Shown here piece after piece: positions 1 to 5,742 of a stretch of DNA of 7,051 nucleotides. Numbering within the stretch: the stretch's first letter is position 1; each line of letters begins with the position of its first letter. The stretch comes from JALRHH01 sp964638875 (GTDB lineage Bacteria; Patescibacteriota; Saccharimonadia; Saccharimonadales; JALRHH01). The notes beneath the pieces were generated by a model, which did no database searches, was not told the origin of the DNA, and saw only the letters and a program-made list of their open reading frames with translations. The DNA lies in the NCBI GenBank assembly GCA_964638875.1, contig CAZXBL010000040.1, positions 1 through 7,051 on the forward strand, written 5' to 3'. The position numbers were made by a program, and so were the translations under genes.

Positions 1-147
1 TTCTTTGACAAACACTTCAACATGGGCAGATTCCCGTGCGTGACGCGGCATGTAACGGTCGAGTTTGCCAATCTTCTTAGTTATGTACTTCTTAAGGTCG
101 TCAGTTAATACTGTATGTACGCCATTGATCTCGAATTTTTGGATCAT
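1..147 (-). CDS. hpf: Ribosome hibernation-promoting factor (HPF/RaiA family), N-terminal part
   Basis: The first 49 codons, starting MIQKFEINGVHTVLTDDLKK, are visible; the rest lies beyond the left edge. The segment has the beta-strand, 'LKKYITKKIGKLDRYMPRHA' helix, then beta-strand order of the S30AE/RaiA fold. Family members bind the 30S decoding centre in stationary phase and either dimerise ribosomes into 100S particles (long form) or block initiation (short form). Which form this is cannot be told because the C-terminus is missing. The start is well set: AAAGGAGG lies 9 nt before the ATG (about 157-164 on the minus strand). The gene follows serS in the same direction with 88 bp between, and has its own likely promoter and a 5' hairpin. 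The wording of the N-terminus resembles Saccharibacteria homologues, from memory. Confidence 0.88.
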   Translation of the reverse strand, partial: MIQKFEINGVHTVLTDDLKKYITKKIGKLDRYMPRHARESAHVEVFVKE

Positions 148-179
148 AGGTGATGTCCTCCTTTAGTTAGAAAGTACGG

Positions 180-195
180 ATAAGCCATAGCTTAT
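180..195 (-). promoter_or_regulatory. Hairpin at the predicted 5' end of the hpf mRNA
   Basis: On the minus strand ATAAGC-TATG-GCTTAT forms a perfect 6-bp stem with a 4-nt loop. The -10 box at 203-208 puts +1 near 195-196, so the hairpin would be the first thing in the transcript, about 16 nt before the Shine-Dalgarno. An overlapping alternative, CCATA-AGC-TATGG (185-197), excludes it. 5'-terminal stem-loops often slow 5'-dependent mRNA decay; that role is inference. Confidence 0.4.
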
Positions 196-202
196 GGTTA
201 TA

Positions 203-208
203 ATTATA
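203..208 (-). promoter_or_regulatory. -10 box of the hpf promoter
   Basis: A perfect TATAAT on the minus strand lies in the short serS-hpf gap, about 55 nt before the hpf ATG. I see no good -35 hexamer at 16-18 bp, and no TG extension. It would let hpf be transcribed apart from serS. Confidence 0.45.
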
Positions 209-235
209 CTCCTACTAACAAACTTTTTCTGTGAC

Positions 236-1493
236 CTAGATTGCCTCACGACCGCCCATGTACGGACGAAGCACTTCCGGTATAGCTAGCTTTCCTTCTG
301 GCATCTGATTATGCTCAATAAGGGCGATGAGTGAGCGTGCCAGCGAAACCGCAGTCCCATTTAATGTATGGAGGACCTGCACAGTGCCGTCCGTGCGACG
401 GGTCCGAATGTTTAAATTACGGGCTTGGAAGTCAGTGCAGTTTGAACAGCTAGTTAACTCACGGTATTTCTCATCCACGCTTGACCAATACTCGACGTCG
501 TACTTTTTGGCAGCTGGTGCGCCGAGGTCGCCAGATGCAATATTAATTACATGGTATGGAACGTTAAGTGACTGCCATAACTCTTCCTCGATTGCTAAAA
601 TTCGTTCATGCATTTCTTGACTCTGCTCTGGCGTAGTAAATGCATACATCTCGAGCTTATTAAACTGGTGAACTCGGAATAATCCGCGCGCATGCTTGCC
701 ATAAGTGCCGGCTTCACGACGGTAGCATGGGCTCAACCCAGCATATAAAAGTGGTAGCTGCGCTTCGTCAATAATTTCATCTGCGTGGAAACCCGTAAGT
801 GGGGCTTCGGCTGTGCCAATCATTGTGAGGTCTTCACCCTCAATAAAATACTCGTTACCCTCGTCACTACCTTTCGGAGCAAACCCTGCGCCGTAAGAAG
901 TCTTGGTATTTACCATGTGAGGAACTGTCATATAGTTAAAGCCCTTGTCAGTCACAAACTTGATTGCATACTGGGTAAGTGCCTGCTCTAGTAAAGCAAG
1001 ATCACCTTTAAGAAAATAAAACTTAGCACCAGCGACTTTGGCGCCACGTTCGAAGTCTACCCAATCACGTTCAGTCGCAAAGTCTAAGTGATCTTTGGCA
1101 CCTGTGGGCTGATCGCCCCACTGCTTGATCTCTATGCTGTCCTCTTCGCCACCGAGGGGTACATCGTCAAAGGAGAGATTAGGAACCTGGTTAAGAAGCA
1201 ATGTGAATTCTTGGTCTATGCTGTTTAGCTGGTGCTCGAGGTCAGCTAGTTGATCTTTAATTTCGCGACCTTTGGCCATTTGTTCTTCTGAAGGTTTTTG
1301 GCCTTTCATGCTGGCGGCAATCTCATTGCGCTGTTGACGAAGTGCGTCAACTTGACCTTGTAGTTTACGACGTTTTTCATCAAAACCCAGTAGCTGGGTT
1401 ATATCAACATCGTAGCCCTTTTGCTTGCTCTTTTCGGCAACAAGTTCTGGGTTGTCTCTTATCAGCTGGATATCNNNNNNNNNNATCAATCAT
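236..1493 (-). CDS. serS: Serine-tRNA ligase (seryl-tRNA synthetase)
   Basis: Charges tRNA-Ser with serine through seryl-adenylate in the cytoplasm. It has the full bacterial SerRS layout: N-terminal 'DIQLIRDNPELV', a long antiparallel coiled-coil arm (about residues 25-100) that holds the long variable arm of tRNA-Ser, then the class II core with 'IGTAEAPLTG', motif 2 'FRVHQFNKLEMY' (about 268-279), 'TSCSNCTDFQARN' and motif 3 'NGTAVSLARSLIALIE' (about 374-389), ending 'LRPYMGG'. A run of 10 N falls after the first few codons. Read literally, the only in-frame start is a TTG at 1487-1489. Joining the two flanks at a shared GAT gives ATG ATT GAT ATC CAG (MIDIQLIR), the usual start for this family, with AGAGGG 9 nt upstream of the ATG at 1493. 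The true protein is then about 414 residues. The outer coordinate is given as that ATG, although the N run breaks the frame as written. Confidence 0.95.
1475..1484. other. Assembly gap (10 N) inside the 5' end of serS
   Basis: Ten N bases break the serS frame. Both flanks end in the same three bases (GAT on the minus strand), and overlapping them restores a normal SerRS N-terminus. The N run therefore looks like a fixed-size scaffold placeholder for contigs that really abut or overlap by about 3 nt. Confidence 0.75.
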
Positions 1494-1543
1494 CGGTCTT
1501 CGCCCTCTGGCAGCATATTATTAGTAGGTAAATGAATAATCAT
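1490..1543 (-). CDS. Possible 17-codon leader ORF overlapping the serS start
   Basis: Minus-strand ORF MIIHLPTNNMLPEGEDR, ending in a TGA that overlaps the inferred serS ATG as ATGA, the classic arrangement for translational coupling. Its ATG lies 6 nt after a TATACT box, so the mRNA could start at or next to this ATG. It contains no serine codon, so it is not a serine-sensing attenuator. The serS Shine-Dalgarno (AGAGGG, 1503-1508) lies inside it. It may be chance: 17 open codons prove little. Confidence 0.3.
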   Translation of the reverse strand: MIIHLPTNNMLPEGEDR

Positions 1544-1549
1544 AGAAAT

Positions 1550-1555
1550 AGTATA
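1550..1555 (-). promoter_or_regulatory. Candidate -10 box of the serS promoter
   Basis: TATACT on the minus strand, about 57 nt before the inferred serS ATG, with no convincing -35. The predicted +1 is near 1543, which is also the ATG of the short leader ORF. It is divergent from the NUDIX promoter, with start points about 78 bp apart. Confidence 0.4.
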
Positions 1556-1584
1556 CCTTAGACGAAAACTAAAGTGGACTTTAC

Positions 1585-1614
1585 TAGACAAGTTTGCAGT
1601 GTGAAGATTATTAT
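1585..1614 (+). promoter_or_regulatory. Sigma70-type promoter of the NUDIX operon (near-leaderless)
   Basis: TAGACA (1585-1590, 5 of 6 to the -35 consensus), an 18-bp spacer and TATTAT (1609-1614, 5 of 6 to the -10 consensus). +1 would fall near 1621, only about 3 nt before the ATG at 1624. That excludes the upstream in-frame TTG at 1594 as start and predicts an essentially leaderless mRNA, in keeping with the lack of a good Shine-Dalgarno there. Confidence 0.5.
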
Positions 1615-1623
1615 GGATTCACT

Positions 1624-2334
1624 ATGAGCCACGAGGTAAAGCTACACACTGTTCAAACTAACATCCTAAGGGCGTTGCTGTTTCAGCCTGTTGCTACTTA
1701 TGCGAGCTTACAGCAAACGACTGACCTAAGCAGTGATCACTTTAATTTTCATATCTCACGCTTGGTTGATTTGGGTTTTGTAGAAAAGGTTAAGCGCGGT
1801 ACATATAGGCTGACTGTAAGCGGCAAAGAATACGCAAATCGCCTTGATACCGACAATAACACAATAGAACGCCAACCAAAATCTGCTGTCATATTTGGTC
1901 TGCGGCGGGAAAATAATGGCAAAACTGAATATCTATTTCAGGAACGGCGTAAAAATCCTTACTTTGGTTTTTGGGGTCTTCCAAGTGGCAAAATACAGTG
2001 GGGAGAAACCATTGCAGAAACTGCACGGCGGGAATCGCTGGAAGAAACCGGCTTAGATGCAGATTTCACGGTAGTAAGTGTTTACCACGAAACCGTTCGG
2101 GACGCTAAAACCAGTAATATTATTGAAGATAAAATATTCTTTATCGTCCGTGGCGACAATGTCCGAGGTGAGCTTGTAGAGGACTTTGAAGGCGGGCACA
2201 ATGAATGGCGCACCGTTGAGGCAGTACTGAGTGAAGAAAAGAAGTATGCAACTTTGCAGCCAGAGATTGATTTTTTGACCACTAATCAATGGTTTAACGA
2301 AGAGACCGTTACGTATTCTGACCAGGAGTTCTAA
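1624..2334 (+). CDS. Winged-helix / NUDIX hydrolase fusion protein
   Basis: A 236-residue protein. Residues about 5-75 look like a winged helix-turn-helix ('SLQQTTDLSSDHFNFHISRL' then 'GFVEKVKRGTYRLTVSGKEY', the wing). Residues about 85-220 are a NUDIX domain. The Nudix box is complete: G122, E128, R136-E137, E140-E141 and G143, fitting GX5EX7REUXEEXGU except that Ser138 sits where a hydrophobic residue is usual. It should be able to bind metal and hydrolyse a nucleoside diphosphate-X substrate; the substrate cannot be read from the sequence. The domain order (HTH first) is the reverse of NrtR, so it should not be named NrtR. It could be an enzyme with a DNA- or RNA-binding module, or a ligand-sensing regulator of its own operon or of the divergent serS promoter. 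The start at 1624 is preferred over TTG 1594 because the promoter lies between them. The stop codon touches the next gene's ATG. Confidence 0.85.
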   Translation: MSHEVKLHTVQTNILRALLFQPVATYASLQQTTDLSSDHFNFHISRLVDLGFVEKVKRGTYRLTVSGKEYANRLDTDNNTIERQPKSAVIFGLRRENNGKTEYLFQERRKNPYFGFWGLPSGKIQWGETIAETARRESLEETGLDADFTVVSVYHETVRDAKTSNIIEDKIFFIVRGDNVRGELVEDFEGGHNEWRTVEAVLSEEKKYATLQPEIDFLTTNQWFNEETVTYSDQEF

Positions 2335-2733
2335 ATGGCTCAGCCCAAGGTGGTTATTTGTGGGAGCTTTCGAAAAGACCCAGTCGGAATTGCGCGGCTA
2401 TTCCGGGAATTAGAGACGAACGGTTGCAGAATTTTGTCCCCTCTCACATTAGACTTTACTAATACTTCTTCTGAATTTGTAACCGCACAGAACGATGCAT
2501 CATATTCTATTAAAGAACTTGAACGTTTCCATCTGCGAACGATAAAAGAAGCTGATTTTGTAATGATGCACGCACCCGAGGGCTACATTGGCACAAGCGC
2601 CAGTTTTGAACTAGGTTATGCAACCGCGCTGGGCATACCGGTGTATAGTAAAAATTTCCCTACCGATGAGATGTTGCAGACACAGCTAAAGGTTGCATCT
2701 TCTGTATTCGAAATTCTAGAAACTATTTCTTAG
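2335..2733 (+). CDS. Nucleoside 2-deoxyribosyltransferase-like protein
   Basis: A 132-residue protein of the NDT/DNPH1 (Rcl) superfamily, judged by 'VVICGSFRKD' near the N-terminus and 'GYIGTSASFELGYATALGIPVY' (here split: GYIGTS at 83-88, FELGYA at 91-96). In this superfamily the Glu of the second motif, here Glu92, is the nucleophile that attacks the sugar C1'. Members either swap bases between deoxynucleosides or hydrolyse the N-glycosidic bond of deoxynucleoside monophosphates; which one applies cannot be read here. The ATG follows the NUDIX stop with no gap, and AGGAG (2324-2328) lies 6 nt before it, so the two are co-translated. A NUDIX enzyme making (d)NMP followed by an N-glycosidase would form a two-step nucleotide-cleaning route (inference). 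Its last 11 bp overlap the end of the opposing nuclease gene. Confidence 0.75.
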   Translation: MAQPKVVICGSFRKDPVGIARLFRELETNGCRILSPLTLDFTNTSSEFVTAQNDASYSIKELERFHLRTIKEADFVMMHAPEGYIGTSASFELGYATALGIPVYSKNFPTDEMLQTQLKVASSVFEILETIS

Positions 2734-3517
2734 ATTTTTGCTTTAAAGCAATAATGGTTAGTTCCGTACGAGATCGTGCGTAGGAACAGAATTCGCAGGG
2801 GCCACCCATGGCGGCTGTGCCAATTGGAGGCATCTCGTCATTATCCATACACTGCTTCATTTCTTGGATAGTTTGGTCTACCCAATCACTGTTACCGTGG
2901 TGCGGAAATACAAATGTGTCAAAATCTATTCTGTTAAAAAACCCTTCCCGTTCCTGGGTACCGGTAGCATATACAAAGTAGCCCGTGTCACTGACATTGA
3001 AACCGTTTTGCTTTAATAACCACTGATATATCTCCATTTGGCGACGATACATGTCGTGCCAGGTACCTTCTGGCCCTAGTGCCGTAACAGGTTCCTTTTT
3101 AGCAGTTGCCTTGTAATCAACAACTATCAGTTCGCCTTCATCATTCACCCATATGTCGTCAACAGCACCAAAAATGTGCAGATTCGTAGGTTCATGCAAC
3201 GTCGTAATTCCAGTGAAATTATAGCGCCAGGTATCAAGATCAGCGTGTTGATACGGGATCGCTTTAATCTGGTTATCAGTCATCAGGGGATGCGGTTGTT
3301 GCTTGGCACGGTAGCTGTCAAACTCCTTTTTGAATAGCTCGTCGATGGCTTTGTTGATGTTAAACGGTGGGCTGCTTGGCCTGGTTATCTTTAGCCTTAC
3401 ATCCAGCCAGAAACAACGCGGGCACTGCATAAACAGCTCAATTTTGCTGCGTGACAATTTAAAGGGTGTCTTTTGCCCAGGTTTGTACGGTAATGATCGT
3501 TCCCTCGCGTATGCCAT
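2723..3517 (-). CDS. PD-(D/E)XK nuclease with probable Fe-S cluster (RecB/Cas4-like)
   Basis: A 264-residue protein. The RecB-type nuclease core is seen as 'FGAVDDIW' (acidic residues D120/D121), 'LIVVDYKA' (D134 and K136) and the trailing 'RQMEIYQW' (Q160 and Y164, the QxxxY motif). Four cysteines, C32 and C35 near the N-terminus (CPRC) and C241 and C244 near the C-terminus (CEFC), are placed as in AddB/Cas4-type enzymes, where such cysteines hold a 4Fe-4S cluster that staples the two ends together. A role in DNA end processing or repair is likely. No cas genes or CRISPR repeats are present, so it should not be called Cas4. The start at 3517 has no Shine-Dalgarno but sits 7 nt after an extended -10 box. 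It shares strand with the protease upstream (22-bp gap) and overlaps the opposing gene by 11 bp at its 3' end. Confidence 0.8.
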   Translation of the reverse strand: MAYARERSLPYKPGQKTPFKLSRSKIELFMQCPRCFWLDVRLKITRPSSPPFNINKAIDELFKKEFDSYRAKQQPHPLMTDNQIKAIPYQHADLDTWRYNFTGITTLHEPTNLHIFGAVDDIWVNDEGELIVVDYKATAKKEPVTALGPEGTWHDMYRRQMEIYQWLLKQNGFNVSDTGYFVYATGTQEREGFFNRIDFDTFVFPHHGNSDWVDQTIQEMKQCMDNDEMPPIGTAAMGGPCEFCSYARSRTELTIIALKQKSKK

Positions 3518-3524
3518 TCAGCGT

Positions 3525-3533
3525 ATTGTACCA
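3525..3533 (-). promoter_or_regulatory. Extended -10 promoter for the nuclease gene (leaderless)
   Basis: TGG-TACAAT on the minus strand is an extended -10 box, followed by ACGCTGA and then the ATG. The start point would fall on or one base before the ATG. It occupies most of the 22-bp gap after the protease gene. No good -35 is visible, which extended -10 promoters can tolerate. Confidence 0.45.
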
Positions 3534-3539
3534 GTATTC

Positions 3540-5651
3540 CTAGTGAGATGCGTGGAAGTGGGGCTTCTTGTGTATATGGAACTTATATAAACGATGGTTG
3601 CTATAGTGCCTGGCCATAAATAACCCCGCTGCAACCAATCCACCGAGTCCGACACCCATGCCAGTTATCAGCAGTAACGCCGGCGGGTCCTTGATATCTT
3701 TACCACTAGTGATTGCTTGGCGTGACATATCCGCATACTGCTCTGCCAAACGATGCGCTGTGTACAGGCGCTGTACTTTTTCAAATTCTTTTAGTGCTTT
3801 TGAGTAATACTGCCTGCCGTAGAGATCAAGCCCCTTGCGCCATGCGTCCTGTACGTCACTTGATGTGTTTAGTGAAATCTTTTTAGAGTCGAGTAATGAC
3901 GTAAAATCTTTTATATCACGAATATAGCTTTTGGCAGCATCACCAGCCACACCGCTATCGTAGCGGTAGGTCAGAATACCGATTGCTGCGCCAAATTCAT
4001 CGGTAGCTGGCCCGCCGCTGTTCCCATGTGAAGCATCAGCATCTGTCTGGTAAAGTTTTGTACCAGTACCTGCCGTATCCCTGATCGCGCTAATTGTGCC
4101 ACTCGTGACCGATACGTCTAACTTAGAGTTATCTATTAGATTATTATCAGCGTCGCCGGGAAATCCGAATAATGTTATGGGTTGGGTTTGACGGGCGGTT
4201 TCTGTTGCCAGTGCGACGTACGGTGCATTGTTTACGTCGATTTTTAGTATTGCTACGTCACTGGCTGAAAAGCCTTTGTCGCTATTGGCGGCTAAAGTTA
4301 GCTGATCTTTGGCGGCATAGTCATACCCGATAACTGTTGCTTGCTTGAGCTTGTCACTTGGTTGGAAGCGTGTGATAGCCCGTTGCAACTCTGCCTGATC
4401 CTTAATTTCGTATGCTTCATCACCTATCCCTACAATCGTGATTTCACGCTGGTTTGTGAATCGTAAGTCACTGTCAGGCAGGTCGTAAATACGAGAAAGT
4501 GCAGCTGCAGTCAAATCCGCACGACCAACAATCTCACTTACTTGTGATTGGCTCATCTTCATGCCCTGCAAATACGTGTGAAGTAATGACTTGTTTTGCA
4601 GCAATGCTTCCACGAGCATATCTTTGGCGCCGTAAACCACGACATGCCCATTCGTTGCGATATAGCCATCACTGGATACTAAAAAGCCACTTCCTGTTTT
4701 GCCACTACAGGTATCATCAGAGAGTTTTTTTCCCATATATTCCAAGCTACCGCAGACGGCGTGATACACCCTTACAACAGATGGCGATACGAGGTCTGCA
4801 ACATATTTTTGATCAATTACGGCCGGTTTTTCTTTAGAAAAAACTGATAAGCCCTTCACCTTGGCGTCTGTGGTAAATTGCACTGACTGAATGATCGGCT
4901 GCATTGACGAGGGCACCACACTGCCGTCAGTAATACCGCGAACAATTAGAGCTACCGGCTTACCTTCAACCTGGGTGGTCCATACAATTGTTTTGCTGGC
5001 GTTACCCGCAAACTTAGGCTCAACAACATATATCGTCTTAACAGTCTCCGAGCCTCCGAGCGTTTCATTTACGCGAGTTTCTTGACGGATATTAGCGAGG
5101 TTGGTAGCTTTAGGGGCAAAATAATCTGCAGTTATTGTAGCGATGTCGACTTTTTGCTTGATAGAGGACTTAAAAGTCGCAAAAGCAGCAGCATCTGTTT
5201 CTGCCTTTGATTCTAGCTCTGTGGCGGCTTCATTTGCAGGTACAAAACTAGGAAGTGGCTTTAGAACAATGCTGGAAATAGGTTTATTGGCGGATAATTC
5301 TGAACTACTGACATCACCATGAACGGTTGTCGTGAACTGCTTTTCGTTGAACACAAAGCCAAACCCAAGTGATGAGCGTACAATGACGCGTTTTACCGTC
5401 TGGGTATCTGTTACAGACTGGGAAAATAATGACTGTGGGTTGAGCGTATTACGGGTTACGACGGCTGCTACCTCGAGCGTAATAGCAGCGAGAAAGACTA
5501 GGCTGATAGCCAAGAATACTATATGCCGCCTTCGAAATGGCTTGGCGTGGTGTGGTAACAAACGTGCAACATCACCAAGCGCCGCTACAAGCGTATGATG
5601 ATTCGGTGTTTGTTTTAGGTTACCTGTCTGAACTGACATATGAGAACCCAT
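3540..5651 (-). CDS. Membrane-anchored trypsin-like (HtrA/S1 type) serine protease, two-pass
   Basis: A 703-residue protein. Residues 1-43 are a basic cytoplasmic tail ending RRRH; about 44-66 is the first membrane helix; about 70-285 is an extracytoplasmic domain I do not recognise; about 286-590 is a chymotrypsin-fold protease with His336 (TNGHVV), Asp465 (SDVAILKID) and Ser545 (GNSGGP), a full catalytic triad. Cys300 and Cys315 could form a disulfide. About 600-650 is a helical, TPR-like stretch, 657-680 a second membrane helix, and 681-703 a basic tail with seven His. Positive charges flank both helices, so both ends should be cytoplasmic and the protease outside. No PDZ domain is seen, unlike DegP/HtrA. 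Between His336 and Asp465 lie about 128 residues, an insertion of nearly 100 over the usual spacing. The start at 5651 is backed by AAAAGGGGA 8 nt upstream; an internal ATG at codon 5 is less well placed. It may process surface proteins or act in envelope quality control. Confidence 0.88.
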   Translation of the reverse strand: MGSHMSVQTGNLKQTPNHHTLVAALGDVARLLPHHAKPFRRRHIVFLAISLVFLAAITLEVAAVVTRNTLNPQSLFSQSVTDTQTVKRVIVRSSLGFGFVFNEKQFTTTVHGDVSSSELSANKPISSIVLKPLPSFVPANEAATELESKAETDAAAFATFKSSIKQKVDIATITADYFAPKATNLANIRQETRVNETLGGSETVKTIYVVEPKFAGNASKTIVWTTQVEGKPVALIVRGITDGSVVPSSMQPIIQSVQFTTDAKVKGLSVFSKEKPAVIDQKYVADLVSPSVVRVYHAVCGSLEYMGKKLSDDTCSGKTGSGFLVSSDGYIATNGHVVVYGAKDMLVEALLQNKSLLHTYLQGMKMSQSQVSEIVGRADLTAAALSRIYDLPDSDLRFTNQREITIVGIGDEAYEIKDQAELQRAITRFQPSDKLKQATVIGYDYAAKDQLTLAANSDKGFSASDVAILKIDVNNAPYVALATETARQTQPITLFGFPGDADNNLIDNSKLDVSVTSGTISAIRDTAGTGTKLYQTDADASHGNSGGPATDEFGAAIGILTYRYDSGVAGDAAKSYIRDIKDFTSLLDSKKISLNTSSDVQDAWRKGLDLYGRQYYSKALKEFEKVQRLYTAHRLAEQYADMSRQAITSGKDIKDPPALLLITGMGVGLGGLVAAGLFMARHYSNHRLYKFHIHKKPHFHASH

Positions 5652-5704
5652 CTCAAGAATCCCCTTTTACTGCAAGCCACCCTAGCGAGTGCAACATGAT
5701 AGTT

Positions 5705-5733
5705 TTGCTCGGCAGTATAGCCGCAGCTATACT
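5705..5733 (+). promoter_or_regulatory. Candidate plus-strand promoter inside the hairpin DNA
   Basis: TTGCTC (5705-5710), a 17-bp spacer and TATACT (5728-5733). It mirrors the minus-strand promoter because the region is palindromic. A transcript would run antisense into the 3' end of rsmE. The -35 is weak, and the symmetry alone could create it. Confidence 0.2.
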
Positions 5734-5742
5734 TTCTCGCAA
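5714..5742 (-). promoter_or_regulatory. Candidate protease promoter inside the hairpin DNA
   Basis: TTGCGA (5737-5742), a 17-bp spacer and TATACT (5714-5719) on the minus strand. +1 near 5707 would give a leader of about 56 nt holding only the 3' arm of the hairpin. If used, the 17-bp inverted arms flank the promoter like a pair of operator sites. Confidence 0.4.

Noticed and set aside
1594..1623. TTG start adding ten residues to the NUDIX protein.
   Set aside because: The likely promoter overlaps this stretch, so it would not be transcribed, and no Shine-Dalgarno precedes the TTG.
1624..2334. Calling the NUDIX protein NrtR (NAD-related repressor).
   Set aside because: NrtR has the NUDIX domain first and the winged helix last; here the order is reversed and the Nudix box is catalytically complete. 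No NAD genes adjoin.
2723..3517. Calling the nuclease Cas4.
   Set aside because: No CRISPR array, cas1 or cas2 is present, and the cysteine and RecB motifs are shared by many non-CRISPR nucleases.
5636..5651. The protease begins MGSHMS, like the remnant of an expression-vector His tag (GSHM).
   Set aside because: The upstream sequence is native-looking, with a proper Shine-Dalgarno and intergenic region, and no His tag or vector sequence is present. Coincidence is the simplest reading.
5670..5690. AGGGTGGC on the minus strand resembles the T-box antiterminator motif AGGGTGGNACC.
   Set aside because: These bases pair within the long hairpin, the match fails after the G-run, no stem I or specifier loop is seen, and the downstream gene is a protease, not an aminoacyl-tRNA or amino-acid gene.
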